Shown one piece after another: positions 20,191 to 33,800 of a stretch of DNA of 64,000 bases. Every line of letters begins with the position of its first letter. The first letter of the stretch is position 1. The stretch covers positions 2,878,242 to 2,942,241 of the forward strand of contig JABAKD010000028.1 of the NCBI GenBank assembly GCA_012845835.1. Direction: 5' to 3'. The position numbers were made by a program, and so were the translations under genes. The notes under the pieces were generated by a model that saw nothing but the letters and a program-made list of their open reading frames with translations, did not search any database and was not told the origin of the DNA. The DNA comes from Undaria pinnatifida (lineage: Eukaryota > Sar > Phaeophyceae > Laminariales > Alariaceae).

Positions 20191-22440
20191 TGGGGCATGA
20201 TCGGCGAGCCGGGTGATGGTCATGGCCCGGGAAAAGTCCTGCTATTTTGGCTGTGTATGCCGTCCTTGATTTGGAGTAAACCGGCTCCAAACATCGTGAC
20301 AGGGGTGTGTGTTATCTTGTGTGCTATACGGATAATAAGTCACTGATATATGCCAGTACAGTGTCCATCAGGATATAATAGTATATATATATCATCCGGC
20401 GATTGATCCCGGAACAGCCGATTTTGATTCCAGCGAAGCGAAGCTACGCATACGTAAGGTGTTAAAATAAACAGACCCCGCCGCCGTTGGCCTGGCGTCA
20501 CGCTGACATATCATATCATGCCAATTTCAACGCATTTTGTTTTTCGCGTTAACGTAGAATTGTAGAGCACACAGACACGCGATTGCATCGTGTATCATAC
20601 CATAGTTTCAGTTTATCGTCCATCCATCCATCAATCCTTCCATCGATTCGTCAATTCCTCACGCATCCACCAATCCACCCGACCATTTACCATCCACAAA
20701 CCCATCGACCACGCATTCACCCACCCAACCATCCACCCACTTGCCCGCCAACCTATACCCACAAACTCGCCTGCCCACCCCTACTCGTACCCACCCACCC
20801 ATCCATCCACCCAATGACCCGCAATAGACCTAAGGCTTGTGTGTCTCGCGAATGCACCCTTTTGCCATGCGTTTGGGGATAACTCGGGTAAAACCACGGC
20901 ATGAGAGCTGCGTATACAGCCTAACTCTCTACCTGGTACATATCATAGTGGGAAACGCACGCCAAGTCGACCGCTGCAGGAACAAAACACGCATAACTCA
21001 TCCACAGCAGTAACGCGACTGTACCTATGCCTGTAAAAAAAAAAAACTGAGCCTAATCACATGAAGAGCTCTCTCTCTCAATAGGTCCAACCTATATTTC
21101 TGCCGCCGAGAACAAACTCAAAGCATAAGTCAACTCACTACTGACCCAGGGCTCCTGGAAGTTCAGGGGTACCTGGTGTATAGGGTGTGACGTGCCTCAA
21201 ACACGCCCAAAAATGAGTAGAAACCCATGAGGAAGGATGTTGCGGAGGACAGCCCCCGACGCCACATCACGCAGCACAAAAAACTTAATCCAGGCGGCGC
21301 CACAGGCAACTCTGTTGAGAGCACAAAAACATGAGCTCCATGCGATGTACCGAACTCAATAGAGCACTACGATAAGAAAGTGATGGTGCCGGTTGCCGCT
21401 ATAGTGCCGCTATGTGCACTATAGATGGAAAAACCGGCACTATAGCGGCAATCGGCACTACTCCTCATACTACCACTACTGTGTGTTTCCAGCTGTGCCA
21501 AGCGATTTCACAGGCGCTATAGCGGGCAACTGGCACTACTCAACCGGCACTATATAGAGGGATTGCATCTGACCTCCATGCGATGCATCGAACTCGGTAA
21601 CAATATACGAGCCACATGCGATGCACCGAACTCGACTGCACTATATGAACTCTATGCGATGCGCCGAGCTCACAAATATTTGCCGCTGAACGCAGCGCAC
21701 GCCAATATATCAGAGAGGCGCACAAACCATATACTTACATAAAACTAGCAAACGCTTTGACAACAAAACAATGCGCGATACAGAAAAGAAAAAAGCTGAA
21801 GCTTGGCGGCAAACATCGTGGCAGGCTGGATTCCTTCCACCTTCTGCTGACATTGCTCAAGGTACCGAGTCCTTCTGCTGACATTGCTCAAGGTACCGAA
21901 ATATTTCTCGGCTTCCTTCCTGTTCCCACCTTATATACCGTATGCTTCCTTCCAAAAAAAAAGGCACTTGAGACTGGGTGAAATCCCGCTTCGAAAAAAA
22001 ATCCCAAACAGAACGGTGATGAGCCCCTCCCCCACAGCGCATGCATCAATTTACGCAAGCAGAAACTGATCGATTGCCATAGGCACCAACCAAATATCAA
22101 CCAGTTACCTGGTAACAGTTTCCAAGTTCAATTTCAATCTCACTTTAAAATTCAGTTCAATCTCAATCTCAATCACCACCAAAGTTCGAGATCTCTGTCA
22201 AAATCAAAGCCTCAAAGCACAATTCTCAGAGCAAAGGCGAGCAAAACCAAGCGAAACAAGCAACAAGAATGCGTTCTGATCGGTCCCGCACAAAACCACT
22301 ACCAGAAAAAACATAAACAAACATACGATAACCAATCAGGCTTTTATTAATAGTCGTTCACGCACAGGCGTCCCGCGTAACGCCAACCTAACTTCGGGAA
22401 CACCCTCAAAGTTTCCTAACGCATCAGAACCAAAAACAAT
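20190..22440. other. Intergenic stretch with simple repeats
   Basis: Holds a CATCCA/CACCC-rich tract (20615-20815), repeated GGCACTATAG(C/A)G words with a reversed partner (21380-21550), and ATGCGATGCACCGAACTC words four times (about 21335, 21578, 21618, 21654). A 37-bp exact direct repeat containing CCTTCTGCTGACATTGCTCA lies at 21833-21895. GGCACTATAGCGG also recurs at 26.46-26.51 kb. No gene was recognised. Confidence 0.5.
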
Positions 22441-24720
22441 AGGCTCCTCGGCAAGTTATCCTGCCGTACAGCAAAAATACATACCCACGTATAACATGAA
22501 ATCCGCTCCATCATGCGCTTCCCAAACACCATCAGCCTGGCGTCTTCAAATGAGCTCCTAAACAAAACGTTTGGAGAAGCAAGCCGTCCTGCCGTACATC
22601 CTGCCGTACATCAATAAAACACGCCTGCCAGTTACACGCAGTTCGCTGGCTGCATCATGCCCCTCCCATAACACCATTAACGAGGTCTCCTACCTGTTCC
22701 TCCAAAAATACGCCCGGAAAAACATGCCTACATATCACACGCATTGCGCAGTGTATATCATGCTCCTCCCAAAACACCGTCAATACCAAACCGATGTCTC
22801 CAACCGGTTCCATCCCAAACCAAGCCTGGAGAGAAGAGCAAGTTGCCCTGAAGCTACACATACATGCCTATATATAATCTGCAATTCGATTCCTGTATCG
22901 TCGTGCTTCTCCCAACTTTAAAACGGTGTCGCCAGTCCGATCCTAAAAAAAACGTCTGGGAGAGCTGCCGTACATGCAGCAAAAATACATGCCTACTTAT
23001 CACATGACATCCGCTGTATCACGCTCTTCTCCCTAAACATCAAAATCCGGTGTCTCGTGTCTGATGCTCCAAAGCAAAACGTACCTGGTACGAATGGAGG
23101 AACAAGCTATCCTACCGTACACCAGAAAACACACGCCTACATATCACACGCAATCCGCTGCCTGTGTCATGCTTCTCCGTAAACACTATCAAACCGGTGT
23201 CGCTAATCTGATCCTCAAAAATAAACACGTTTGGATACGCAAGATTTCCTGTCGAACAAATAGCAAAAAAAACACGCCTACAAATCACATGCAATACTCT
23301 TACCTGCACCATGGTCTGCCTCAATACACCATCAACCCAGCGTGTCGTTGATCTGAACCCGAGAAAACCCCGACTGAAAAAGCAACTTATCTTGCCTTAC
23401 AGCAAAAATGCATGCCTACGGATCACATGAAATCCGCTCTATCATGCTTCCCCGAAACGCCATCAAACCGGTGTCTTCAAATTCGATCCTAAAATAGAAC
23501 GTTTAGAGAAGCAAGTTATACTGAAAAAAGAAACGCCTGCATATAACATGAAATCCGCTGTGTCATGCCCCCCTCCCAAAAACATCATCAAACCGGTGTG
23601 TCGCCAATCTAAACCTTCAAAGTAACCAGGGAATTTCAAGGGTCGTGTCACTTTTCTCGCGGTTTGGGTCGGCTTAGCATGACCCGACCCCAGCCGAGAG
23701 GCTTGAAAACCTCCTGGCCCGGCCCGACCCGATCCGTGAGATTTTGGAAACCTCCTGACCCGATCCGTGGAAAACCCTAGAAATTGCGTCCAGAGAGGCA
23801 AGTCATCATGCCGAAGAGAGAAAAAAAAACACGCCTACATATCACACGAAACCCGTCACGACTATTTACCCAAACCCTAACGTATTGCGGCAAACGCGAG
23901 AAAGAAAATGTACCGTTGGGTTTGGATATCAAGAAACGAGCCGTCCTAAAACACCATCAAACCGGTGTCGCCAATTTGATGCTCCAAAAGAAGCCGCCTC
24001 AAGCAATCCGATCCTAGGCGAAAACCAGGGCTTTTTCACCGGCCGGGTCCCTTTTCGCGGGCCGGATGGGGTCGGGTCAGAGTGATCCGACCAGAACAGT
24101 GAGATTTTGGAAACTCCTGAATAGACTGGACCGGACGCACCCGGCCCGAGTCGTCGGATTCCAACACTTGATTCGATCCAACCCGACCTGACCCGACCCG
24201 ACTCGACCCGCGAGGTTTCAAAACCTCCTGATCCCGGCCGGCGGGTCGGCTCATGACCCGTGAAAAAGCCCTGAAAGAAAAAAAAACGCCCGGAGGAACC
24301 CGACGGCCCGAGATTCTCACGGGTCGGGCCATGACCAGCGAAGCACCAATGAAAAGATCGTACGAAGAAGCCTGATCGACCGAGGGTTTTTTCAACACGT
24401 GTGGTCTGACATGAGGTCGACGAAGCGCTCGCAGTGCAACTCTGGGCGGTGGTGCATTCCAAATATACAACCGGTGTCTCCAATCTGATTCTCCAACACA
24501 AAACGTTTCGCTCATCCCCCAAAAACAGAGTGTGGTGATCCTTCAAAGGAACAAGTCCGGTGATCTTCCCAAAAGAAGTCAGGATCGCGTTGATTCCGCC
24601 AGCTCGTGTAGTCGAAACATGAACCGGTGTCTCCAGTCTGATCGTCCAAAGCAAAAACGTCTGGACATTCTCCGAAACAAAAGTCTGGTGACGCTCCTCC
24701 GAAACAAATTGTGGTCATCG
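22440..24720. repeat. Degenerate tandem array of a unit of about 190-220 bp downstream of the PIPK gene
   Basis: Units share CACGCCTACATATCACA, A(A/C)(A/T)CCGCT, CATCAAACCGGTGTC(T/G)CCAA, TCTGATCCT(C/A)AAAA and AACGTTT(G/A)GAGAAGC. They are interrupted by GGGTC-type DNA at 23640-23775 and 24040-24330. The array starts immediately 3' of the PIPK stop codon, and one unit carries a piece of the PIPK last exon (24378-24450). A TACCTGGTA site (23082) interrupts one unit after AAAACG. Confidence 0.75.
24378..24450 (-). pseudogene. Partial second copy of the PIPK terminal exon
   Basis: The complement encodes PELHCERFVDLMSDHTC and a stop, against PELYCKRFVSFMAERTC and a stop in the real last exon 300 bp away. 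Upstream of PEL the similarity ends and tandem-array sequence (GATTGGAGACACCGG) takes over, so the acceptor and the first half of the exon are missing. Differences are mostly conservative, which is odd for a plain decaying fragment; an alternative last exon with its own acceptor cannot be excluded. Confidence 0.7.
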
Positions 24721-24734
24721 CTGTTGAGGTGCTG

Positions 24735-24866
24735 TCAGCACGTGCGCTCTGCCATGAAGCTGACGAAGCGCTTGCAGTAAAGCTCTGGGTCGACGCAGCT
24801 CAGCTCGCTCTTGGTCCTGCCCAGCCCCTTGTACCACGTTTCGGCGTGCTTCATCCGAGTGTACAC
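24735..24866 (-). CDS. PIPK exon 9 (terminal)
   Basis: From acceptor CAAGTCAG it reads VYTRMKHAETWYKGLGRTKS, then ELSCVDPELYCKRFVSFMAE, RTC and TGA. It corresponds to the PIPK C-terminal segment that holds the activation-loop region and the final (Y)xxRFxxFM helix. It follows VIDVLQ of exon 8 directly, as expected from the family. Confidence 0.93.
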   Translation of the reverse strand: MYTRMKHAETWYKGLGRTKSELSCVDPELYCKRFVSFMAERTC

Positions 24867-27800
24867 CTGACTTGACAAGAAAAAAATAACATTAGAAAAC
24901 AAACATTAATCCATTTAGCACCGCACTCCCGCCATGGGGACAAAACACTTGGAGTTAGAATAGGAAACATTTAGGAATTGGAAATGGGTTAAGAAAGTGC
25001 AATTTGAGTTCGATTCGAAAAAACACCAAACCGAAAACAAACAGCGTTAAGGAAGGTAGTTTGAGAGTGTGCATCGCAAAAAAAAAATCGAAAAAATAAA
25101 TTCTTACGAAACAAAGACAGATTTTTTCGACTTCGGTTCGAAACAAATAAATTCGCTCACAAAATGTTCATAAAAATGGTGCAAATGGTAGTTCAGACCA
25201 AACCACAAATTATGTAACAAAAACGAAAACCGAAAACAAAACATGTTAGGAACGACAGCGCATTTCGACTTCAGTTCGAAACACATAACTTCGCTCGCCA
25301 AAAAGTTCAGAAAACATTTGAAAATCATAAGTCAGTTCAATAATCAAAGCATGTAACAAAACGTTTAGAAATCGCATTTCGCATTTTGACCTTCGATTTG
25401 AAAAGAAAACTTGAAACCAAAAAATGCCCAGAAGAAACGTTAAATGCCGAGAAGAAACGCCAAAAAAATCGATTGCAATTTATAACACAACATTCGATAA
25501 AATCGTTCAGCAAATTGTACAAATCGATTTCGATTCGAAAAAACAAAATAAGAAAACCAAAGCCGGTCCAAGAATGCGTTTCGATTCCGATTCGAAAAAA
25601 AAAAAGCTCGAAAACAAAACCTTCATACGCAAAGTGTCGTTTCGAGTTTGGACAGTTTCGACTGTCCGTTACAGTGTACCAATAGGTATGGCTATTTGTA
25701 TGAGCTATAGACCAACCGTCTATCTCTGCGGATAGGTTATATCTCTGCTGATAACTTGAGGTCTGATTCGCGTTATTTCATTTGTTGTGCGATTTGGAAT
25801 CGGATAAGTGAGATTCGGAATCATTAGAGTGTCCAAGGAAGGCTGTCGCGCGATTCAGGATTCGGCACGTACGCATATATCGCACAATAATATAATTAAC
25901 CACGTGATCTGCGGGGCATGCAGGAAACAGAACACCAATGGTAGCATCCTGCCTTAGGCTACGCGTCCTGCGCTGATTGGCTTAGAATAGGTAGCTGCAC
26001 TTTCGCATAGTAGGATGGTTCTTAGAAGACTAGGGCTCGATGTGATTGGCTGTATTGTGAGCTGGTCCTTACTCCCGCTTGAAGTAAGCAACGAGTCCCA
26101 CACGTGGCCTTGTACAAGTGGCCGACGTAGACAGTTAGCAGCTTGCACTCAGGATTGACGTGGGGCATGAAGCTTTGGATACCTTGCCAGTACGAGAGCG
26201 GGTATTTGGAGCTTGACCAGAGCCAAGCTTCCACCCTCCCCCCTCTCGATCACTCTTGCATCCTGACCTAAATCAGCAAGCCTTGCTCGACAACAATTAA
26301 GAGGATCTACTATTAATACCTACCTGGGTTTTGTACTGCTGTCAGCTGTGGTTTCGCGATAGAAACACGTGTCCCTCCTGAGGATCATATCGACAAGGAT
26401 CCCTCAAAGAAACTTCTTGATATGGCCCATCGAGAAAACAACGTGAAAAGTGCTCAATAGTGCCGGTTGAGTAGTGCCGGTTGCCCGCTATAGTGCCTGT
26501 GAAATTGCTCGGCACATGGGAAATCATTTTTTCGGCGTTGGCGACAATAAGGACCCCTACAATACCGTTGAGAGTTTCTATAGAACTAAAGTTCCAATCG
26601 TGCCAAGCCAATTCCCCGACAAAATAATGAGCCCGGCCACTGCATCAATAATATACATATTCACATCCGAGGGCGACAGTATATTATTAATGAGTGTGCT
26701 GGATATCGATGGGGGGAGAAGTTGGCATGGTACATGTTTGGACGAGAAAATTATACGGATGTGCGTCTTTCCGACGCACAGCATCGACGACGGCCAAACA
26801 CGGCATCTACGACGGTCAAAACACAGCATCCAGGGCGGCCGCACTTCACAAGCCAAAGCACCCAACCACGGATCACCCCATAACCTTCGCAATATAACCT
26901 TCGGGTTATAACCTTCGGATTATAACATCGGGTTTGGGTCAAGGTTCGGGTTCTGGTCGGGGTTAGCTTCGCCCCACCGCACTTCACAAGCCAAAGCACC
27001 CAACCATGAATCATCCCATAACCTTCGGGTTATAACCTCGGGCTTGGGTTAAGGTTCGGGTTCTGGTCGGGGGGTTAGCTTCGCCCCACCCCCCGACTAC
27101 AACCGCGCGTATTTTAGCCTGTCTATATATTGTACAGTACGGAACCAAATAATTCTCCTGGAAACACGTTGGTCTAATATCGTCTACAATAAATACAGCC
27201 TCTCGAAGTTGGGACACCGTTCTCCACGTCCAAAGTAGAACAAATTAAGGCGAAAAACAAAAAACGGAGAGAAGACGGAAAGACGCAAGAAACAAAAGAC
27301 TACACACTCGTACTGTTAACGGGGGGGGGTTGGGTGCATACAGGGGGCCACTTGACGCATTGTAGTTCATTAATTGGTATTTTTTCAAGGGGAGCGAGGT
27401 TGGAAATTAATCGGGTTTTGCAAAAAGAGGGACACGGTCGCAATATCGAGAGATGCAAGCGTAACACGTCTTGTCGCACGTGAAATGTGCACCTCGTATC
27501 TCCTACTGGTGTTTTGTATGAAAATTCTGGAAGTGGCTATCATACTGGTACCCCGGATAGATTTTACGATTTTTCTTGTTTCCCCCCCCCCCCCCATAAT
27601 TGCACCTGCCGGTGAAATCGAGTGTTGAGGTGAAGATAGAAGAGCTCCCCTTGCAAAACATCTGAGAGCTCCTCATGTGAGGGGTCTGAGGGTTCTCCCC
27701 ATGCAAGGAATCTGAGAGCTCTTCACGTGAGGACTCTGAGAGCTCTTCACATGTGAGAAATCTGGGTATCTTTTTTTTTTTTTTTTTTTTTCTAATCCTT

Positions 27801-30800
27801 AGGCGGATGGGGGAAAATAAGGCTCAAGCTCACCACACTTCCACGTAATTTCATACACGTATTTTCATACACGTCTTGTGTCCATTTAACTCATTTGAAT
27901 TCGCAATCCAGCGCAAGCAGCGCTAGCTGTCGTATCCAGTATCCTGCACTTCCCGCGGTAGCGACAGCGCGAGCTGCTGTCAACACCGGCAGCCCCCGCT
28001 ACTACTCCGGCGCAAGCAAGCTATAGTTACTTGTATACGGACGCGTGAGTATGTCGACCCGACCAGAACCCTGCAGGTGAGATAGTCGCCCGGAAAGTCA
28101 CCCCTCCGGGTAGTGTGGGACTTGCTTGCGCCAGCTCACCCACTAACAAAACCCCCGGCCAAGAAAAAAAACCCTTCCGACGGACTTGGTCCAGTTACGC
28201 TCCACCCTACCCATTCGGACCGTTGGTCCTGGGCAACTGGGTATCCCCCCCCCCCCGACGGTAGCCATGGTGTGTATGGCACTATCGTAGCTCATGGTAC
28301 AAGCTACAGAAATTCTAAGGGGGGTCGCCGATCTGCCCGATCTGCCCCGCATGGGGACACCCCCAGAAACACGCGCGATCGGAATGTATTACACAGCTTG
28401 CAAATACGAGTTTCGACGACATCTTCGATCTCACCGCTACAGTTAGTAGTGTTTTGTATTTGAATTTATAGTGTATCAGAGGGTACGTGGTACCTGAGAT
28501 CTAGCCCACAGTCACAAAAAAGTTCAACTAACCATCCCGACTAAAAACAAAAAATAGCTTCTGGTCGTAACTAATACCTCAGATCCAGAATCGATACGAA
28601 AGGAAACCGATTTGTCGGTTGTTGTAAACCATCCCGTGCCACCTGCAAAGTTGAAACATACCTGGTACCAGGAAACGTAGTTATTAATTGTTACTGTGTT
28701 TGCCCTCCAACAATATAGAGTAGATTCCGTTCCGATAGAGATTGGACTATTGCTGGTACGTATACACTTGTGGTCCCTCCCGCGATAGTGCGGGCTCCCA
28801 CTATAGTGCGGTTCTCCAGTATAGTGCGGTGAGAATGCTTGTCACGAACTCGCTCGTCCTAATACAGTGTGCTACTATACTGCACCATCACGCGTTAGTG
28901 CGGTACCATTTAGTGCGGTGCCCCTGTATTGTGCGGTGATATTAGCTTGTCACGAACTCGCTCGTCTATTTAGAGCGCTACAGTACCGCACTATCCCGGG
29001 ATAGTGCGGGGTCCCACTATAGTGCGTTTGTCCAGTAGAGTGCGGTGAGAATAGCTTGTCACGAACTTGTTCGTCCTACTATAGAGGGCTACTACACCGC
29101 ACTATTCCGGGACAGTGCGGGGTCCCACATTAGTGCGTTTCTCCAGTATAATGCGGTGAGAAGATCTTGTAACGAACTTGCTCGTCCTATGGAGTGCTAC
29201 CATATAGTGCACCATCCCGAGTTAGTGCGGGGTTCCACTTTAGTGCGGTGCATCAGTAGAGTGCGGTGATAATAGCTTGTCACGAACTCGCTCGTTCTAT
29301 AGTGCTACTATATAGTGCACCATCCCGCGTTAGTGTGGGGTCCCACTTTGGTGCGGTTATCCAGTATAGTGCGGTGATAATAGCTTGTCACGAACTTGCT
29401 CGTCCTGCTATCGAGTGCTACTATGCTGCACCATGCCGGGATAGTCGTATATTCCAAACTTCTTGAAATCAGTCCGGGATTTCTTTTTCGAGTACTTGAA
29501 GAGGTTCAAACGACGCCCCCACTGTCACCCCCTCTACTGAACCCAAGCCACCTCTACCCAAGCATGGCTTACCTGCAGGACGTCGATAACGCCGAGCCAG
29601 TACACTTCGTCGGCCCCGTCCCCCTCGGAGTCAATGCCTCCATCGGGTCGGTATCGGATTTTGGACGCGACTGATCCGCCTGCAGAAGGCTGCGCAGGCA
29701 CCGGCATCGCTCCATTCCTACTAGGGACCGACATGATAGGGGCATCGGGTATCGTGGTGGCCGAACAGCATGGCAAAAAACGCGTCCGTGTTCGTTAAGG
29801 TATCAGAGGCTGTTGCGAGGGCATCGTGCATTGCGGAGTCGGCAAACGACACAGAAAAAAAAAAGACGTTTGTGCCTGTTAAAAAAACTGTTTGGAGGGT
29901 GGGTGTCCACAGGAGTTTTGGTTGAAAAAGGATAACCGGTTATCTGCCCAAACTGACCCTTGCAACGTCTGCTTGTGTGAGCATTGACTGCATCGCATTG
30001 TGGAAGGAACTATCTACGGCAGGCAGGGATAGGGAAGCGCCCATGGCGTGACGAGTTAGTATGAGAAAAACAGCAACAACGAACACCACCACCACCACCA
30101 CCACCACCACCACCACCACCACCAGCGCATATATCCTATCGCGCTGCCTCTCCGCACTCCAACGCCCAGGACGCGCATGCTTGTCTCTGAGGAGCCTCCC
30201 CGCACGAGCGGGGCTTTCGGCGTGGTTGCTTTGACAATATAGTGATGTCAGGGGTGGTCCCCCTTAAGAAGCAGCGGCAGGATGCTGTGGCCGCTGCGCA
30301 GAAGGCTCGCTGCCTGTCCGCGCGACCGGCCCACCTCGAGACACAGCCGCTCTCACACGGCTGTCGTCGCGATGCTGAGAAGCCCTCTTCTTGAAGGCAC
30401 GGGGCAGCACGGGCAGCGGACCCACTCGCAGCTTTCGTAGGCGGTACGTTTTTGTTGTTGCTTGAGCTCCGACCACTGCGAGTATTGATCGCGGTGACGA
30501 TTGGGAACCGTAGCGGTAGGTATCTCGCGTGTCGGAAAGGAGAACGCTTGCCACGTATGGTTGGCACTGCTGGCGGTGTGCTGCTGTGGTGGGTGTGTGT
30601 ACGCATGCAGCTAACCCTAGGTGTATCTAAATGCATGAACTAGTTCAAGTTCCGTTTTCATAACCTCGCCGCCCCCAAAGGGGCGGCGAGATTCCAGATT
30701 CCACTTCCCAATAATTAAATTCCACTTTCCGCTTTTCGAAAAGACTATTATGCTCACCCCCCTCCGCTGCCGTGAGGACTCCCGGCCTTGCCCTCCACCG

Positions 30801-33800
30801 ATACCATCACCGCCATCACCAAGAAAAAACAAGAGCAAGAACCAGAACAGGAACGAGCACAAGAACAACACCAACGGCACCAAGAACAACACCAACGGCA
30901 CCAACACCACCGCCAACATCACCACCACCACCACAACAACAACCACAACAAGAACAACACGAGAGAAAACAAGAACAAGAAAAATAATAAGAACAGTAAC
31001 AACAACGCCACCACCACTACCAACCACCACCACCATCACCACCATCACCACCATCACCAAGAAAAAAACAAGAGCAAGAACAAGATAAACAAGAGCAAGA
31101 ACAAGATAACAACAACAACAACAACAACAACAGCAACAACAACAACAACAACAACGTCAACACGAGAAATAACAAGAACAAGAACAAGAACAAGAACAAG
31201 AACAAGAACAAGAACAAGAAATCATCTGCTATTCCATTTTTCGAGACGAGACACTCCACTCACCCTTCCCCGCTGTCCTCCGAACTCTCGGCCTTGCCCT
31301 CCTCTCCAACCGGGGACGACGGCGCGCGGGAAGACGGAAATCTCTTGAAAGCAGGAACCCTCCGGTCATCCGCTTCGTCCGCGAACGTAAAGCTGGCACA
31401 GGGCAAAAGAAAGAGCGAGGGTCGTCACGGTTGTTGTTCTCACATTAACTCGCATAATCAACTCCGTGGTCACAGCCGTGGTCACAGGACAGGCTCCAGT
31501 CACTCTGGAGTGGGAGAATACCCGAGGGGAAACACAAGCAAACCAAAGTGGTGCACGAGGCGAAAAGCAAGAGCGAGGGCCGTCGCGGCAAGCACTGGTT
31601 AAGCAGAAGCATATATATACAGAGTCATCCCTCTACAGTGCGGTAAGGGTTGCGATTTTTGGCCCAGTAGTGTCTCTCATTCCTTTATAGTGCGGTAGAG
31701 TTCGATCTCCTCAAGTGAGGCACTATTTATATTTATATTTTTTCATTTTTTTCATCCTCCGGCGGATGGGGAAAACTAAAGCTTAAGCTCACCACACTTC
31801 CACTTTATTTTCACACACCGCGCGTCGTATGTCGTGTTTAACTCAACTGCAATCGCAATCCAGCGCTAGCTGGCGTGTCCTTCGGTTCCCACTACTTCGT
31901 ATAGCGACAGCGTGAGCTATCGGTTACTAAAATTGAGATAATTGAACCAGCATACTTGTTTTAAGAGACTAGCACACACAAGTGTTGGTCGGTTGCGCGA
32001 GCGAACGCCTTCCATGTCGTGTTTCGGTTCGGGCGAGACATCGAGTTCCTCATGTTAGCAGCTCAGAAACTTCTCAGAATCTGCTGCAACCCCTCCCCAG
32101 CGTGGGATGACTCTACAAGACAGTGTTGGTCGGGTTGCGCGAGCGAACGCCTTCCAAGTCGTGTTTCGGTTAAGGTGAGATACTGAGCTCCTCATGTTAT
32201 CAATAGCAGCTCAGAAACTTCTTAGAATCTGCTGCAACCTCTACCTAGCGCGGGATGAAACTCGACAAGGCCCCGCATGTACTTCATTTGCGAAAGCAAG
32301 GCTGACGCATAGACAAAAAACAAAGAGAGGGCCGCCACGAAAGGGCGGCGGAAAATGTCAAGTCAATGTTCACCACTTTGCGTTCTAGCTGGCACGTTAA
32401 AGCGCAAGATTGAATGTGTGGGAAATCTGGGGTTGATGGGGCGGGAATGGATCTCACTATCTTTGGAAGGCATGTTTACCAGGGGGTACATACGAGTATG
32501 GGAGCGGGTTTGGTGGAGATGAGTTGCCGTTCAGGATAGAGACAAGGACACGGCGGGTAGTACAAAAGCAAAGCCTATACATCAGAGTACAGGGAACTGG
32601 TGGGTGTTGGATCAGCGTTTGCGATACTGCTGTTATCGTGAGGATGCATTTTTTTCTTTTTTAGGCAAATCATCAGTGGTGTTGCGTTTGCGCTGTGGCC
32701 GAACAAAACTTAACCTTCAGTGAAGTTGTTTTTGCGCTGTGGCCGAACAAAATTTTACCTTCAGTGAAGTTGTGTTTGCGCTGTGGCCAAACAAAAAAAT
32801 ACCCTGGCAGCATCTAGGGGAGTAATATAAACTCGCGGCCGGAGTGTCAATCCACCAGCTTGCAAGTATGAGTATCGACCATTCAATTGAACGAACTCAC
32901 ACACAGCTGACGTACCAGGTACGGTACTTCAAAATATTGTTCAGTAAAACAAAACTCGCTACAGTCAGTCAACTTTGACTTTCCTTGGCGTTTTTCAAGG
33001 GCCAAGCTACTTGCATTTAGAGTTGTTAATTCTACCGTACGAAAAACGTTACAAGGGCAAAAAATGACCCTCAACATTCACTTGAGTTGTGTTTGAAAAA
33101 TCGTCATTAAAAAACTTGCAGGAGTCAGTCAAGTCAGGTCTAGTCAACTTCTCTTTGGCGCTGTGATTTTTAAGGTCAGCCCAAAACTCGCAAAAGCCAG
33201 TCCTACAGCTGCCTTCGCGCCGGCAGCAATGACACAAGCTACGGTAGGGATGCAGCCTTTCCCCCCCCGAGGCTCAGGCTCACTTAAGGGGACTCCATAC
33301 CTCAAACACCGGTCGCCCCGGTGGCGTATCAGGTTATCCTCGAGCTTGGTATAGGTCAGTTTCGTGAGTTCGAGCCCCGCCGAGTGCATACTCGTATAAA
33401 TTCGTTGGGACTTTTTCTTGTGCACAATTTGACTTGCGGAGAGCGCGAGAGCGTGGGTTAGCAACACTCGATGAAAAATCGACGAGCAGTGGGATTGCTG
33501 AATCTTATATGCGCTATAAAAATTAAAGGCAAGAACCGGGGGGAAGAAGGGACAACACCTGTGACCACGGCTTGTCCAGAACCTCGAAAGTAGAAGCGTG
33601 AAAAAAAAAAAGAAAAAACTCACACCAAAAACTGATTTTGCAGAAACCTGAAAGGTCAAAGAAAAAAAAAACGATGAGCAGACCCACCTGCTAGGTATAC
33701 AACAAAAATAATATCGCACAACAAGAATGATGACATTCTGCCGGGGGTTTTTGTCTTAAAAACGCCTTTACACCTGGCAACCTTTTTTTTCTTTACAAAT

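Larger units (their letters stand above)
24867..29572 (-). other. PIPK intron of 4.7 kb
   Basis: Holds an R2b element (24910-24992), AT-rich repeats built from TTCGATTCGAAAAAA and CGAAAACAAAAC (24990-25650), an isolated exon-like frame at 26085-26230, a two-copy repeat of about 130 bp (26841-27090), a CTGAGAGCTC(C/T)TCA repeat (27655-27765), an R5 copy with T(24) (27770-28075), an R1 copy (28371-28470) and a satellite of about 110 bp (28770-29450). Confidence 0.65.

Noticed and set aside
19647-20216. 189-codon frame of Arg-Pro-Asp-Pro-Thr repeats
   Set aside because: Translation of the CCCGA array; no protein family or exon context.
26085-26230. Cassette exon of PIPK
   Set aside because: Exons 8 and 9 join exactly as in known PIPKs without it, and its sequence resembles nothing in that family; kept only as a weak feature.
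28750-29450. CRISPR-like regular array
   Set aside because: The 110-bp period, lack of unique spacers and eukaryotic setting make it an ordinary satellite.
33144-33719. 191-codon minus frame with a near-copy at 58932-59444
   Set aside because: The shared protein sequence is the complement of a tRNA-derived SINE, so the conservation reflects repeat ancestry, not coding.
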